This document shows positions 24,419-33,647 of a stretch of DNA of 52,219 bases, piece by piece. How positions within the stretch are numbered: position 1 is the stretch's first letter; each line of letters opens with the position of its first letter. The notes under the pieces were generated by a model that saw only the letters and a program-made list of their open reading frames with translations, was not told the origin of the DNA and made no database searches. The stretch spans positions 1-52,219 of the forward strand of contig QQRW01000055.1 of NCBI GenBank assembly GCA_003602605.1. Direction: 5' to 3'. The stretch comes from Candidatus Poseidoniales archaeon. GTDB lineage: Archaea; Thermoplasmatota; Poseidoniia; Poseidoniales; Poseidoniaceae. The position numbers and the translations under genes are program-made.

Positions 24419-25918
24419 TCACAGATTTCCTTCTGTTGATTTTAATTGTGTGCGAACATGCAACGTCAAACCTATGGCTGCTATTGCGCCCGGAATCCAT
24501 CCAACCCACAATGCTGCTAAGAACGGAATATTCCATCCAAACGGCAAGGCTGAAGCAGCCAATGTTGCTGCCAGCAATGGATACAAAACAAACGAATACG
24601 AGGGTGAGGCCACGTCTTTCTCGATGAGCCACGATGCCACTGAAGACAGCGGTAATACAACCCATATTGCAGGAATCAGAAGTACTGCGTACGAGGTAAA
24701 CATGCTCATGATGACTGGGGCATACAGGAGCGTCATTTTCATCCACCATATTTCGGGTCGAGGGGCAGCATCAAAGCCGAGAGCGGGCATGAATTGAACC
24801 AGCATCATGGACGAGATGGCAACTGAAGACATCCAAATGCCGTAGGTAGAGGGTCCAAGGTCACTTCCAAACTCGGTTAACTGATTCATGTGAAGCAGCG
24901 TGAGCAACAACACGGCGAGAGCCATAACAACGGCGAGTGCCATCATACTGAGACTACGCCCCTCTCCATGGTTCAATTCCGCGTCAGAACGAACTGCTGG
25001 TTGAAGGATGACTGCAAAACAGATTCCAAGGTGGATGGACAGTACGAGCGGTAATGTCATGCTTTGCTCGTGTAACTGGCCGAACCATTCTGTTTCAAAG
25101 TCGATAACCGCCGTGAGGTAGACAAGGGCACTTACGCTCAAGAGCAGAACCTTCAATCTCGCTCTACTGGCAAGTTTCTGGAAGTTAGGGCCGGCGAGGA
25201 AGAGTGTCGTTACAGCGAACAATTCTCCTCCAAACATGAGAAGACCTCCGGTGAGGACAATCGGTGTAAAACTCATCCATTCCGGAACAGGGCCGATTAT
25301 TCCAGTAGGGAATGCTGTAGGTTCAGAATACGCTTGTTCAGGGAAAAACAGCGTTGTTGACACGAGGGCAAAGGAGGCAGTGAACATCATCAGCCTGTTT
25401 CGGAATTTTTGACGCAAATCCAGTCGAGTCGAAGAAATACTTGGTAGATGTTCGCTCAACACAGCAAAGAGGAACACAATCAACAAGACGATTTCAATTC
25501 CGCCGTCTCCCGTGAACATCAGTTTGAAGTCTGCGGAAGAGGATGTTCCGGTACCGAGGTGTTTGGCGACTTCAAGATGGCTCGTATCGCGAGCATAGAT
25601 TGCTTTGAAACGGTAAAGGACCATGACAGTCAATTGAATCGGGGGGAGCCATCGAACGGCGAGAACGATGTACTTCCATGCTGGCGTGGCTTTTCTTTCT
25701 GCATACCGTTCGATTGAACCCATCCAAATCCAAGCGAACAAGCCGATGACCAGCGCGGGCAAAAACCACGGCATCTCATCGCCCAACATAGTTTGGACGG
25801 AGGGGATGAAGCCCTTGAGGATGGCGGAAGCAACATAGATGGGAGGCAGAACCCACAAACATGTCGCGCGATCTTTGGCAGGAGCAAGATCTTCTTGCCG
25901 TAGCGCGCGATACACCAC
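24419..25918 (-). CDS. Polytopic membrane protein, about 11-12 TM
   Basis: Unrecognised integral membrane protein of up to 499 residues with roughly a dozen hydrophobic stretches (for example IEIVLLIVFLFAVLSEHL, VLLLSVSALVYLTAVI, MMALAVVMALAVLLLTLL, VIMSMFTSYAVLLIPAIW). No transporter signature is evident. The start is uncertain. GTG codons at 25918 and 25915 lie inside the divergent NSUN gene, which begins at 25861. A TTG at 25858 would remove the overlap and keep the first TM, while the first ATG would delete that TM. With either choice, the two divergent promoters must lie in coding sequence. Confidence 0.65.
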   Translation of the reverse strand: MVYRALRQEDLAPAKDRATCLWVLPPIYVASAILKGFIPSVQTMLGDEMPWFLPALVIGLFAWIWMGSIERYAERKATPAWKYIVLAVRWLPPIQLTVMVLYRFKAIYARDTSHLEVAKHLGTGTSSSADFKLMFTGDGGIEIVLLIVFLFAVLSEHLPSISSTRLDLRQKFRNRLMMFTASFALVSTTLFFPEQAYSEPTAFPTGIIGPVPEWMSFTPIVLTGGLLMFGGELFAVTTLFLAGPNFQKLASRARLKVLLLSVSALVYLTAVIDFETEWFGQLHEQSMTLPLVLSIHLGICFAVILQPAVRSDAELNHGEGRSLSMMALAVVMALAVLLLTLLHMNQLTEFGSDLGPSTYGIWMSSVAISSMMLVQFMPALGFDAAPRPEIWWMKMTLLYAPVIMSMFTSYAVLLIPAIWVVLPLSSVASWLIEKDVASPSYSFVLYPLLAATLAASALPFGWNIPFLAALWVGWIPGAIAAIGLTLHVRTQLKSTEGNL

Positions 25919-27651
25919 TCACCAATCTTGCTAAGAACCTCGGCTATGATCTTGAAAAATGGATTCCAATGGCTACGACCTCGCTTCCTGAGACGCTCAG
26001 AATCACGACTGCTCGCCACGATCGAGCATGGACGGAATCTCTCCTTAGAGAACTTGGAGGAGCGCCGTTGCCTTGGGCCGAAGGTGATTTTGCATGGCAG
26101 ATGCCGTTTGCACGTGGCCAAGCGCCGGACGAGCGAAGCAAGTATATTCTCAGTTTGCTGCATGAATCCGGTCGTATCACTCGACAGGAGGCAGCAAGTA
26201 TGCTTCCAGTTGTTGTATTGGACCCACAACCTGGGCAACTTATTCTTGATTTGTGCGCGGCTCCGGGTTCCAAAGCAACTCAAGTCGCTGAAGCAGTGGC
26301 GCCAAGCGGCGTAGTCGTTGCAAATGAGCCGGTATCAGGTCGCGTGAACATGCTCGTGTCAAACAGAGGGCGTCTCTCAACCTCTAACATGCTCATCAAT
26401 CAACAAGACGGGCGCCATATCGGACGAATACCTCCTCCCGGCTACGACGGCATCATTGCCGATGTTCCGTGTACTGGCTCAGCAACCTCGCGTAAGAATC
26501 GAAATGTTTGGTGGAAATGGTCGCCGAAGGAAAGCCGTACATTGTTTCGACTGCAAGTCGAAATCACCACTCGTGGTGCCAGTTTACTACGGCCAGGCGG
26601 CCATCTCGTTTACTCGACTTGCAGCATAGACCCCTGTGAAAACGAAGCGGTCGTCGCTCAACTGTTGCGCCAACTTCCTTACCTCGAACTCGTAGACATT
26701 GATGAATCCAGATTAAATGGGCTCAAATTGCGTGAGGGTTTGAGCGATTGGGATGTCCTCGACAAAGAATCAAATCCGCTCCCGAGAAGCGAAGAAGTGC
26801 CTCGTACTACGTTTTTACAACCTGTTCACATGAGTCCCGCTGCTCGCTGTCATTGGATGGAATCGCTGGATGAAGACATCGATGAAGCGCAGGAAATGAA
26901 AATAGAAACACAGTTGTCAAAATGTCGCCGACTCGTCCACCATGACAACGACACAGGTGGTTTCTTTGTTGCAAAGTTTCGACACCGACCCGAGGCAACT
27001 CCTGAAGGAATCGCTCGGACATTCATTCGTCGTCGCCAACCAACCCCCGAATCGGGCTGGGAGCCGTTGGTTCTCGATCAGCCGCATACGAACCGTCACA
27101 CCATTTACGCTGCACCTCAGGAAATTATCAACGAAGCCTCGACTCGGTACGGTATTGCCTCAGATGAAGTTTCATGGTGGGTTCGTGGAAAGCGCCTCAA
27201 CATTGCACCAAAACTGGTCTATGAACGGATTTTCAACCAAAAATGTCCGAACAAGAGAGGCAATCTCTGGCCTGAGGGAACATTTCATCCACTCAAACTT
27301 ATTCATGCTGGTTTGCCAGCATTTACCAAAAAGAGAGGCGATTGGCGTTCAAGACAGGAAGCGGTTCCTGCGCTTCATCCACTGATTACTGCATCTAAAA
27401 TCCCTGTCTCGCCTGAAACGCTACAACGTTTACTCACCGGTTGGGCACCGTTGATGGAAGACTACAATGACGAGTTCGATCCCATCACAATCGATGGGCC
27501 GCTGTTGCTATCTTGTGAACTCTCGGGAGGCGAGGAACTCATTTCAGCATGGGCCGGGGCGAGATTGACCCTCATGATGGATGAGAAGGGTAGAGATATT
27601 TTACGATTAAAATTAGCAATGCCGTTTCAGCATGAAGAAGAGGAAGAGTGA
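25861..27651 (+). CDS. NOL1/NOP2/Sun family RNA (cytosine-5) methyltransferase, NSUN2/Trm4-like
   Basis: Methylates cytosine C5 in tRNA (or rRNA) using SAM. The 596-residue product has the full set of motifs: SAM-binding LILDLCAAPGSKATQ (127-141), ADVPCTGSATSRKN with C204, and LVYSTCSIDPCENEAVV with the nucleophile C254 at the TC dipeptide. The early HDRAWTESLLRELGG and the long distance to the C terminus match the NSUN2/Trm4-like layout rather than RsmB. The C-terminal 250 residues (PAFTKKRGDWRS ... LISAWAGARLTL) probably form a PUA-like RNA-binding part. It starts head-to-head with, and possibly overlapping, the membrane-protein gene and is followed 4 bases later by a secreted-protein gene. 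Confidence 0.9.
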   Translation: MSRDLWQEQDLLAVARDTPLTNLAKNLGYDLEKWIPMATTSLPETLRITTARHDRAWTESLLRELGGAPLPWAEGDFAWQMPFARGQAPDERSKYILSLLHESGRITRQEAASMLPVVVLDPQPGQLILDLCAAPGSKATQVAEAVAPSGVVVANEPVSGRVNMLVSNRGRLSTSNMLINQQDGRHIGRIPPPGYDGIIADVPCTGSATSRKNRNVWWKWSPKESRTLFRLQVEITTRGASLLRPGGHLVYSTCSIDPCENEAVVAQLLRQLPYLELVDIDESRLNGLKLREGLSDWDVLDKESNPLPRSEEVPRTTFLQPVHMSPAARCHWMESLDEDIDEAQEMKIETQLSKCRRLVHHDNDTGGFFVAKFRHRPEATPEGIARTFIRRRQPTPESGWEPLVLDQPHTNRHTIYAAPQEIINEASTRYGIASDEVSWWVRGKRLNIAPKLVYERIFNQKCPNKRGNLWPEGTFHPLKLIHAGLPAFTKKRGDWRSRQEAVPALHPLITASKIPVSPETLQRLLTGWAPLMEDYNDEFDPITIDGPLLLSCELSGGEELISAWAGARLTLMMDEKGRDILRLKLAMPFQHEEEEE

Positions 27652-27655
27652 GTAC

Positions 27656-28894
27656 ATGCGAAGAAAGATACCAGTATTGGCTGTTCTTCTCTGCATTCTT
27701 CTCTTTCCACAAGCTGCTACGGAAACTGCAGATGGTTATGACTTGGTCGCCTCAACGCCACTGCCTGAGCAACGCTCTGCAGACACAGTCCTTTACGAGC
27801 ATTTTTTGCCTCTTGAAGGGCCTTATGAAACAGAATCAAATGAAGATTTAATCCAACTCTCATGGTGGAAGTGGAGCGATGAGACAAACTCCGATTGGCC
27901 GGATGACGATGCGAAAGCGAGACTCGGGGAACTTGGCCTTAGTGATGATACAACCATGATTTTTAACGAGCAGAAAGTTGAGAATGTCACGATTGCAGAT
28001 GGACTGGCAACCGGTCTTGAGAGCGCCCGTCAACAAACCGTTCTAACCCTTGAAGGTAGTATCGATATATTGAGCGATGAACTCGGCCAGTGGTCGATTC
28101 GAATCCCAGTTCAAATGATGCCGCTTGTCAACATGAGCGATAACACTGTGCTGTACATCTTCATCACCGAAGACACTGCGACTGACCAACATGGAAGGAC
28201 AACAAAACATTTGGTTCGAGATATGAAACCTGAACTTGGTTTTTCAAACAAACAAGGTAACATGACCGACACAGAATGGTTGGTGACAGCAGATCATTTG
28301 ATGGCTGCAGGCGTTGATTTAGAACAGAACCCTTACGGCTGGCACATCACTTTAGCATTCTTTGGTGAAGTTGAAGGAGAATCAACAAACCGTTTGTTGG
28401 CGTTGTACCATTCTCCACTCCCCAACAGGTGGCATGCCAGTACTCCCGGTAATTTTGCTCTCCCTCTCTTCCTTCTCATCTTCGCCAGTGCAATTGCGGC
28501 TGGCGCAGTTTCCAACGCTATGAAACGAGAGAAAGGTATGCCGCGATTGAGTGCTGAATGGAAGACAATTCAACCTCCAGTGGCTCGTTTTACATTTAAT
28601 GCAGGGAATCTCCCACTCCAACTAAAGTCATGTGTTGCCGAATTACCTTGGGGGATGAAAGGTGGATTCAAGATAAAGCAAATACCAGCGGATTCAGAAT
28701 ACGAATTCGTGGTGCGTTTCAAAGAAATACATTCAGCCGATTGTCAAGTTTCTTTTGGACTTGAAGTCGATGAACTCGGGACTTGGACGCAATATCTGCG
28801 TTTGACATCCCCCCTCTTCCTTTCAGAGGGCGGCGAGGGAAGTGTTGAAATTGACGAACCTGGAGCAGCGGGCGGAGAGCATCATGACGCTTGA
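27656..28894 (+). CDS. Secreted/membrane-anchored protein of unknown function
   Basis: 412-residue envelope protein. A signal peptide covers about 1-22 (KIPVLAVLLCILLFPQAA). An extracytoplasmic region of about 250 residues follows with acidic, Asn/Thr-rich composition and no motif I recognise. A TM lies near 270-290 (FALPLFLLIFASAIAAGAV). The cytoplasmic C-terminal 120 residues look like a beta-sandwich (PPVARFTFNAGNLPLQL ... EYEFVVRF). I start at ATG 27656, 4 bases after the NSUN stop; the frame begins earlier inside NSUN. The last 11 bases overlap the Lrp start, so the three genes are likely co-transcribed. Confidence 0.65.
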   Translation: MRRKIPVLAVLLCILLFPQAATETADGYDLVASTPLPEQRSADTVLYEHFLPLEGPYETESNEDLIQLSWWKWSDETNSDWPDDDAKARLGELGLSDDTTMIFNEQKVENVTIADGLATGLESARQQTVLTLEGSIDILSDELGQWSIRIPVQMMPLVNMSDNTVLYIFITEDTATDQHGRTTKHLVRDMKPELGFSNKQGNMTDTEWLVTADHLMAAGVDLEQNPYGWHITLAFFGEVEGESTNRLLALYHSPLPNRWHASTPGNFALPLFLLIFASAIAAGAVSNAMKREKGMPRLSAEWKTIQPPVARFTFNAGNLPLQLKSCVAELPWGMKGGFKIKQIPADSEYEFVVRFKEIHSADCQVSFGLEVDELGTWTQYLRLTSPLFLSEGGEGSVEIDEPGAAGGEHHDA

Positions 28895-29348
28895 TGAAAC
28901 AGACCGAGCATTGCTGTCAGCCATGTTGGAGGACGCTCGAATAAGCCAACGTGCCCTTGCTCGCAAGGTTGGCATCGCCCAAGGGACCGTTCTCAATCGA
29001 ATCCGCCGCATGGAAGAACTTGGTATCATCAAAGGATACAGCGTTCTTCTTGACCCCGCCTCCATGGGTTGGAGCATGACCATCATGGCTGGTTTGCGAA
29101 TTGTCAAAGGACGGATGATTGATGTTCAAAGAAAAATAGCTGCTGACCCACGAGTTTTTGCTGTCTATGACGTCACCGGCGATTGGGACTCAATGGTTTT
29201 GGCTCGCGTAAAGGACCGGGAAGACCTCGATGATTTGACAAAGACAGTGTTTACGCTCGACGGCGTTTCACGTTCATACACGCATGTTGTCCTTAACACC
29301 GTCAAAGAGGACGGAATGCCCAAACCTCCTTCGCCTTCGAACGATTAA
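28884..29348 (+). CDS. Lrp/AsnC family transcriptional regulator
   Basis: Predicted DNA-binding regulator that senses amino acids. Residues 3-50 form the AsnC-type helix-turn-helix (DETDRALLSAMLEDARISQR then ALARKVGIAQGTVLNRIRRM). Residues 65-145 form the RAM effector domain (MTIMAGLRIVKG ... VFAVYDVTGDWDSMVLARV). The 154-residue form starts at ATG 28884, overlapping the end of the upstream gene by 11 bases; the open frame reaches 28842. Its stop overlaps the convergent Toprim gene by 4 bases. The regulated genes cannot be told from sequence; amino-acid genes such as the Liv cluster are 12 kb away. Confidence 0.9.
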   Translation: MTLDETDRALLSAMLEDARISQRALARKVGIAQGTVLNRIRRMEELGIIKGYSVLLDPASMGWSMTIMAGLRIVKGRMIDVQRKIAADPRVFAVYDVTGDWDSMVLARVKDREDLDDLTKTVFTLDGVSRSYTHVVLNTVKEDGMPKPPSPSND

Positions 29349-29824
29349 TGTCCATTGGAATCTTCCATGTCGATGAAAGGCAGGAGATCCACTGCAAGGC
29401 TCTTAAGGGATTCAACAACACGAGTTTCAGGTTTGAGCGCTTTCAACAACTGATTACGCAATGCATCGCATACCTTCACATCCATTGCCTCCAACCGTTC
29501 AGTAAGTGATTTTTGTAACCGCCCACCTGTTCGGTCCCAATCCATGAGCAAACACATTGAGGGCCCACCTTGTGCATCTCGAGTGCCGTATGTTTCGTAG
29601 AGGTAAGCGATGAATCGGTCAAGCCCCCAACCCCGATTCAATACTTCAATTGGGCCGGTGAAATCCAGCGCTTCCAATGCATAACGATCTCTTTTTCCCT
29701 CGATGATGACGGGCCACCCGTGACGGTTTTTCGCCCTCGCTTCCCCAAGTGCGATGCCAGCGATTTCAAACCGTTCCGCTGCGTTTCCACTACCAAGTGG
29801 AGAGCGATGCTTCTGATCCCTCAT
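29345..29824 (-). CDS. Toprim domain protein
   Basis: 159-residue protein with a Toprim fold: a conserved glutamate in VIIEGKRDRYALEALDF and the D-x-D of LLMDWDRTGGRL, then a helical end. This is the small archaeal Toprim family linked to DnaG-like primases and RNA-maturation nucleases; catalysis on nucleic acid is expected but unproven. ATG at 29824 overlaps the YggU stop by four bases (ATGA read on the minus strand), so the two are translationally coupled. The 3' end overlaps the Lrp gene. Confidence 0.8.
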   Translation of the reverse strand: MRDQKHRSPLGSGNAAERFEIAGIALGEARAKNRHGWPVIIEGKRDRYALEALDFTGPIEVLNRGWGLDRFIAYLYETYGTRDAQGGPSMCLLMDWDRTGGRLQKSLTERLEAMDVKVCDALRNQLLKALKPETRVVESLKSLAVDLLPFIDMEDSNGH

Positions 29825-30144
29825 TCATCTTCCCCCAATGCAGCTTGAAGCCGCTCTACAAAACGCTCTGCATGCGTCGATTGTATGCGTATTTTCTTCA
29901 CCCGGGATGTCAAACCACTGATGATCTGCAGTTGATTCTTGGGGACGCCGAGTGCCGTTGAAAGGACGTGCAGGACAGCATTGTTTGCCATTCCTTTTTG
30001 CGCTTGAGCGCGAACCGCAATACTCACGCATCCTCTCCACTCGTTCACGCCAAGGATGCCCTGCCGCTTTGCTCCAGGTTGTACCTCTACATCAACCGTA
30101 ACCGCACCATCGAAGGTGGATTGGAGGTAGTGTGAAGCGCTCAT
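29821..30144 (-). CDS. DUF167/YggU (UPF0235) family protein
   Basis: 107-residue conserved protein of unknown function. Matches the family in DVEVQPGAKRQGILG, the substrate-like region SIAVRAQAQKGMANNAVLHVL, and GVPKNQLQIISGLTSRVKKIRI. ATG 30144 is chosen; a TTG one codon earlier is also possible. It is followed by the Toprim gene with a four-base overlap and is divergent from the cytochrome oxidase operon across 219 bases. Confidence 0.85.
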   Translation of the reverse strand: MSASHYLQSTFDGAVTVDVEVQPGAKRQGILGVNEWRGCVSIAVRAQAQKGMANNAVLHVLSTALGVPKNQLQIISGLTSRVKKIRIQSTHAERFVERLQAALGEDE

Positions 30145-30185
30145 CAATCGTTACAAAACGGGGCCATATTTCAACTTGCCAACCT

Positions 30186-30222
30186 TTGGCGCCCTCCGGC
30201 GCAAAAAACAATGCTTAATAAG
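30186..30222 (+). promoter_or_regulatory. Candidate promoter region of the cox operon (GC hairpin plus TATA-like CTTAATAAG)
   Basis: The 219 bases between YggU and CoxB hold a 5-bp GCGCC/GGCGC inverted repeat (30189-30202) with flanking T/A runs and, just downstream, CTTAATAAG (30214-30222), which resembles an archaeal box A. Transcription starting about 25 bases later would leave a leader of about 120 bases. Promoter strength and the role of the hairpin are unknown. Confidence 0.35.
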
Positions 30223-30363
30223 GGCCTAATTTGGGGTTAAACTGTAGCGGACTAAACGCTGCACTGTGAGCATGCCGAAAGGTTGCTGAACAGAACCCAA
30301 GCCATGCCGTATTCTCCAAGGGTTTAAGGCAGGTATCACCGGCCCTCTCTTTGAGGGTAATCT

Positions 30364-31326
30364 ATGCCTGCTGAAGACACTGTTTTCAATGTCCTGTATG
30401 ACAAATATATGTTTTGGAGTATCGTAGTTGGTATCCTCACCTTTGGGTGGATGTTTATCGCAATGCTGCGCTACCGCGACGGTGTCGAGCCAGTTGAAAA
30501 CATGGAAAAATACCACATTGAAGTCGGTTCATTCCCTGTCGATAGCCACAACACCAAGCTCGAAGTTATGTTCTATGTCTTGCCGACCATTCTCGTAGTT
30601 TGGCTCACGATGATGGCATTGGCTTCAAACACTGCAGTATGGACAATACCTGCCGACGAAGACACATTCAACGTCGATATTATCGGCAAGCAGTGGTTCT
30701 GGGAATTCCATTACCAAGAGGATTTAACTTGGGAAGACATATCTTCGGATATTGATGTCAACTGGACTGGCAGTATGCTCATGGTTCACACCCATGGAAG
30801 CGAAGCAACCAATGTCACTGTTGAAATTGATGGCGTTGAAACCGATTACTCAATCGATTTGGCTGCAGAGATGCTTACCTTATCGAACATGTATTTCGAT
30901 CGTGAACTGCACAGCGTCATTACCGTCTACGATGCTGATGACCAACTGCTTCACACATGGGAGCACTTGCCTACTGGCACGATTCTTTCATCTGCTGGTG
31001 GACAACATCTGATTATTCCTTGCGACGAAAGCATTACTCTTGATTTGTTTTCACGCCCCCACGATGACTCAAACCCAGCCTATGTCGGCGTACAACACTC
31101 ATTCTGGCTCCCAGAGTGGGGCGTCAAAGAGGATTTAGTCCCCGGACTTGAGGCTGGAACCGTTATGACATTCTTCCCCAACGATGCGGGAACATTCCCT
31201 ATTCGGTGCGCTGAATACTGCGGCCTTGACCACTCGAAGATGATTGGCAACATCGATATCGTTGCTCGTGATGGTAAAACTTGCGAATACGATAGTTGGA
31301 CACAAAGACAAGGAGAGGGATACTGA
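30364..31326 (+). CDS. coxB: Cytochrome c oxidase subunit II with large insertion
   Basis: Accepts electrons through the CuA centre in the periplasm-equivalent space and passes them to subunit I. The 320-residue protein has TM helices at about 16-36 and 66-88, the electron-entry aromatic stretch GKQWFWEFHY (109-117), and all CuA ligands: H245 (VQHSFW), C282, C286, H290 and M293 in CAEYCGLDHSKM. The spacing W113-H245 is 132 residues, whereas mitochondrial subunit II has about 55 between the matching W106 and H161. So about 75 extra residues sit inside the cupredoxin domain, ahead of the first CuA ligand. No cytochrome c domain is fused. First gene of the operon; its stop overlaps the CoxA start by one base (TGATG). 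Confidence 0.93.
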   Translation: MPAEDTVFNVLYDKYMFWSIVVGILTFGWMFIAMLRYRDGVEPVENMEKYHIEVGSFPVDSHNTKLEVMFYVLPTILVVWLTMMALASNTAVWTIPADEDTFNVDIIGKQWFWEFHYQEDLTWEDISSDIDVNWTGSMLMVHTHGSEATNVTVEIDGVETDYSIDLAAEMLTLSNMYFDRELHSVITVYDADDQLLHTWEHLPTGTILSSAGGQHLIIPCDESITLDLFSRPHDDSNPAYVGVQHSFWLPEWGVKEDLVPGLEAGTVMTFFPNDAGTFPIRCAEYCGLDHSKMIGNIDIVARDGKTCEYDSWTQRQGEGY

Positions 31327-33647
31327 TGATGAAGCGTTTCTCAATCCTCGCCCTCGTCCTCATGATGCTCGTTGCAGCACCGCAGTTTGAAGCCATGCCA
31401 ACTGGAATTGGTAGTTCAGCAGATGGAGGATGCAGTTGCCACGGAGGCGCAGCTGCAGACACTCAAGTCATTGTTACTGGTTTGCCTGAAACATTCAATG
31501 CAAGTGAAACATACTCGTTTACCGTAACCGTTCAAAACGACGTCATGGAGTTGTACAACGATGGCGTTACTGAAGCAGATGGTACTGGATGGAACGGCCA
31601 TGCTGGTGGATTCCGTATTCTTTCAACCGGTGGAATGGTTTCCACTGTCGATGAGTCGCTCAGCCATGAGATGGACGGCGGCTTGACTCACACTGCGGCA
31701 GGTAATGCCGTTCGAACTTGGGACTTTGAATGGGTCGCTCCAGCAGACGATTCCAAGGTTGTTGAATTCACCATTTACGGTAACGCCGTGAACGGTGGTG
31801 CAGGCTCCGGTGGAGATTACTGGAATCAAGCGGATCTTGTTATTCCCGGAATCAACGCTGACGATGTTGGACCAACCGCTCGTGCACTCGTAGTTCTTCT
31901 TACTGCGATTGGCCTTTCACTCGGTATGATTCTTCTCGGTGTCATGTGGGTATTCTACACACGCTCACCTAATACATTCACGATTGCAAACTTCTGGTCC
32001 TACCTCAAACCATGGTTGACCACAACAGACCACAAAGAAGTTGGAATTCTCTACTTCTTGTACGGTTTCACGTTCTTCTTAGTTGGAGGAGTTCTCGCCC
32101 TCTTGTTCCGTATTCAATTGGCACTGCCAGAAAACATGTTCTTGACCGAGTCTGAATACAACTCGTTCTTTACCTTGCACGGAACAACCATGATTTTCTT
32201 GGCTGCAATGCCTATGATTGCTGGTTTCATGAACTATGTTCTTCCATTGCAGATTGGTGCAAAGGACCTTGCGTTCCCGCGCATCAACGCAATGGGTCTA
32301 TGGATCTTGGTTTTCTCTAGCCCGCTGATTTACACCGGTATTTGGTCCGGCGAAGGTGCTGACATTTCTTGGGTTATGTACCCGCCATACTCTTCTCTAA
32401 CGGAATCGAACCTCGGCCCAGAGATGGCTCAATACGGTTCGAACCCTGGAACGACTGCATTTATTTCTGGTATCTTGATGCTCGGTGCTTCATCGACATT
32501 AGGTGGTGTAAACTTCATCACGACCGTGTTCACCATGCGCGCCCCCGGTGTCGGATGGATGAAGATGCCATTGTTCTCTTGGTCCGTCTTCGTGAGTGTT
32601 TTCATGCTCTACATGTCACTTCCAGCATTTATCATCGGTGTTGCATTCCTTCTGTTCGATCACACGATAGGAACTGTTTTCTTTACCTCGGGTGGAGACA
32701 GTTTGTTGTTCCAGCATCTGTTCTGGTTCTTCGGCCATCCTGAAGTGTATGTCGTTATTGTCCCAGCCTTCGGTATCGTTTCCGAGGTCCTGGCAACCAG
32801 TGCACGCCGCTCAATCTTCGGATACAAATCGATGGTCATCGCTATGGCTGGAATTGGAGTTGTTGGTTTCATTGTCTGGGGCCACCACATGCTCACTTCA
32901 GGTATGGATCCATTTTGGAGAGCAGCTTTCATGATTACCACAATGGCTGTCGCGATACCCACCGGTGCGAAGATCTTCAATTGGCTTGCAACCATTTGGG
33001 GTGGTAGCCTTGTCATGCGAACACACACTCTTTGGTCGCTTGGTTTCCTCGTTACATTCACCCTCGGCGGTATTTCTGGAATGTTCTTCCCTGTTGCAGG
33101 TATGGACATGCACTTCCACGATTCTTACTTTGTTGTTGCACACTTCCACTATGTCTTCATCGGAGGTACTGTCTTTGCACTGTTCTCCGGTGTCTACTAT
33201 TGGTTCCCTAAGGCGACCGGAAAGAAGTTGGACGAAACGCTTGGTCTCTGGCACTTCTTGATTGGTTTCTCTGCCTACAATGCTACATTCTGGCCTATGC
33301 ACGCCCTCGGAATTATGGGTATGCCTCGTCGAACGCACAGTTACACCGTTGAGAGTGGCTTTGCAGAATACAACATGGCTGTGAGCATCTTCTCATTCAT
33401 CTTTGGACTAAGCCAACTCCTCCTGGTTTGGAACATCATTAAGTCGAACAGAAGCGGGGAGCCTGCAGGAAACGATCCATGGGGCGGTTGGTCTCTCGAA
33501 TGGGCTACAACCTCTCCTCCGCCTACACCTTCATTCCACGATATACCTACTCAAGGTGACATGAACGAATTGTACGGCCACCACTCTTCGAAGCCCTCAA
33601 TCGGCGAGAAAATGTGGAAGGCTACTCCAAAGGGGGCGGAAGAATGA
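31326..33647 (+). CDS. coxA: Cytochrome c oxidase subunit I (A1 type) with N-terminal secreted Reeler-like domain
   Basis: Catalytic subunit reducing O2 and pumping protons. The 773-residue protein has a signal peptide (1-23) and then an about 155-residue exported domain beginning ADGGCSCHGG. That domain has features of the Reeler/choice-of-anchor type (TYSFTVTVQ, NGHAGGFRI, WDFEWVAPADD, GDYWN). An extra TM (about 184-210) links it to a complete subunit I. Ligands: heme a H285 and H608, heme a3 H606, CuB H471, H520 and H521, and the cross-linked Y475. E473 in GHPEVY marks the A1 subtype; D-channel D314 with N303 and N321 is present. The fusion is in one unbroken frame, and the start ATG overlaps the CoxB stop. 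The role of the exported domain is unknown; its C-x-C-H could bind metal or heme. Confidence 0.94.
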   Translation: MMKRFSILALVLMMLVAAPQFEAMPTGIGSSADGGCSCHGGAAADTQVIVTGLPETFNASETYSFTVTVQNDVMELYNDGVTEADGTGWNGHAGGFRILSTGGMVSTVDESLSHEMDGGLTHTAAGNAVRTWDFEWVAPADDSKVVEFTIYGNAVNGGAGSGGDYWNQADLVIPGINADDVGPTARALVVLLTAIGLSLGMILLGVMWVFYTRSPNTFTIANFWSYLKPWLTTTDHKEVGILYFLYGFTFFLVGGVLALLFRIQLALPENMFLTESEYNSFFTLHGTTMIFLAAMPMIAGFMNYVLPLQIGAKDLAFPRINAMGLWILVFSSPLIYTGIWSGEGADISWVMYPPYSSLTESNLGPEMAQYGSNPGTTAFISGILMLGASSTLGGVNFITTVFTMRAPGVGWMKMPLFSWSVFVSVFMLYMSLPAFIIGVAFLLFDHTIGTVFFTSGGDSLLFQHLFWFFGHPEVYVVIVPAFGIVSEVLATSARRSIFGYKSMVIAMAGIGVVGFIVWGHHMLTSGMDPFWRAAFMITTMAVAIPTGAKIFNWLATIWGGSLVMRTHTLWSLGFLVTFTLGGISGMFFPVAGMDMHFHDSYFVVAHFHYVFIGGTVFALFSGVYYWFPKATGKKLDETLGLWHFLIGFSAYNATFWPMHALGIMGMPRRTHSYTVESGFAEYNMAVSIFSFIFGLSQLLLVWNIIKSNRSGEPAGNDPWGGWSLEWATTSPPPTPSFHDIPTQGDMNELYGHHSSKPSIGEKMWKATPKGAEE

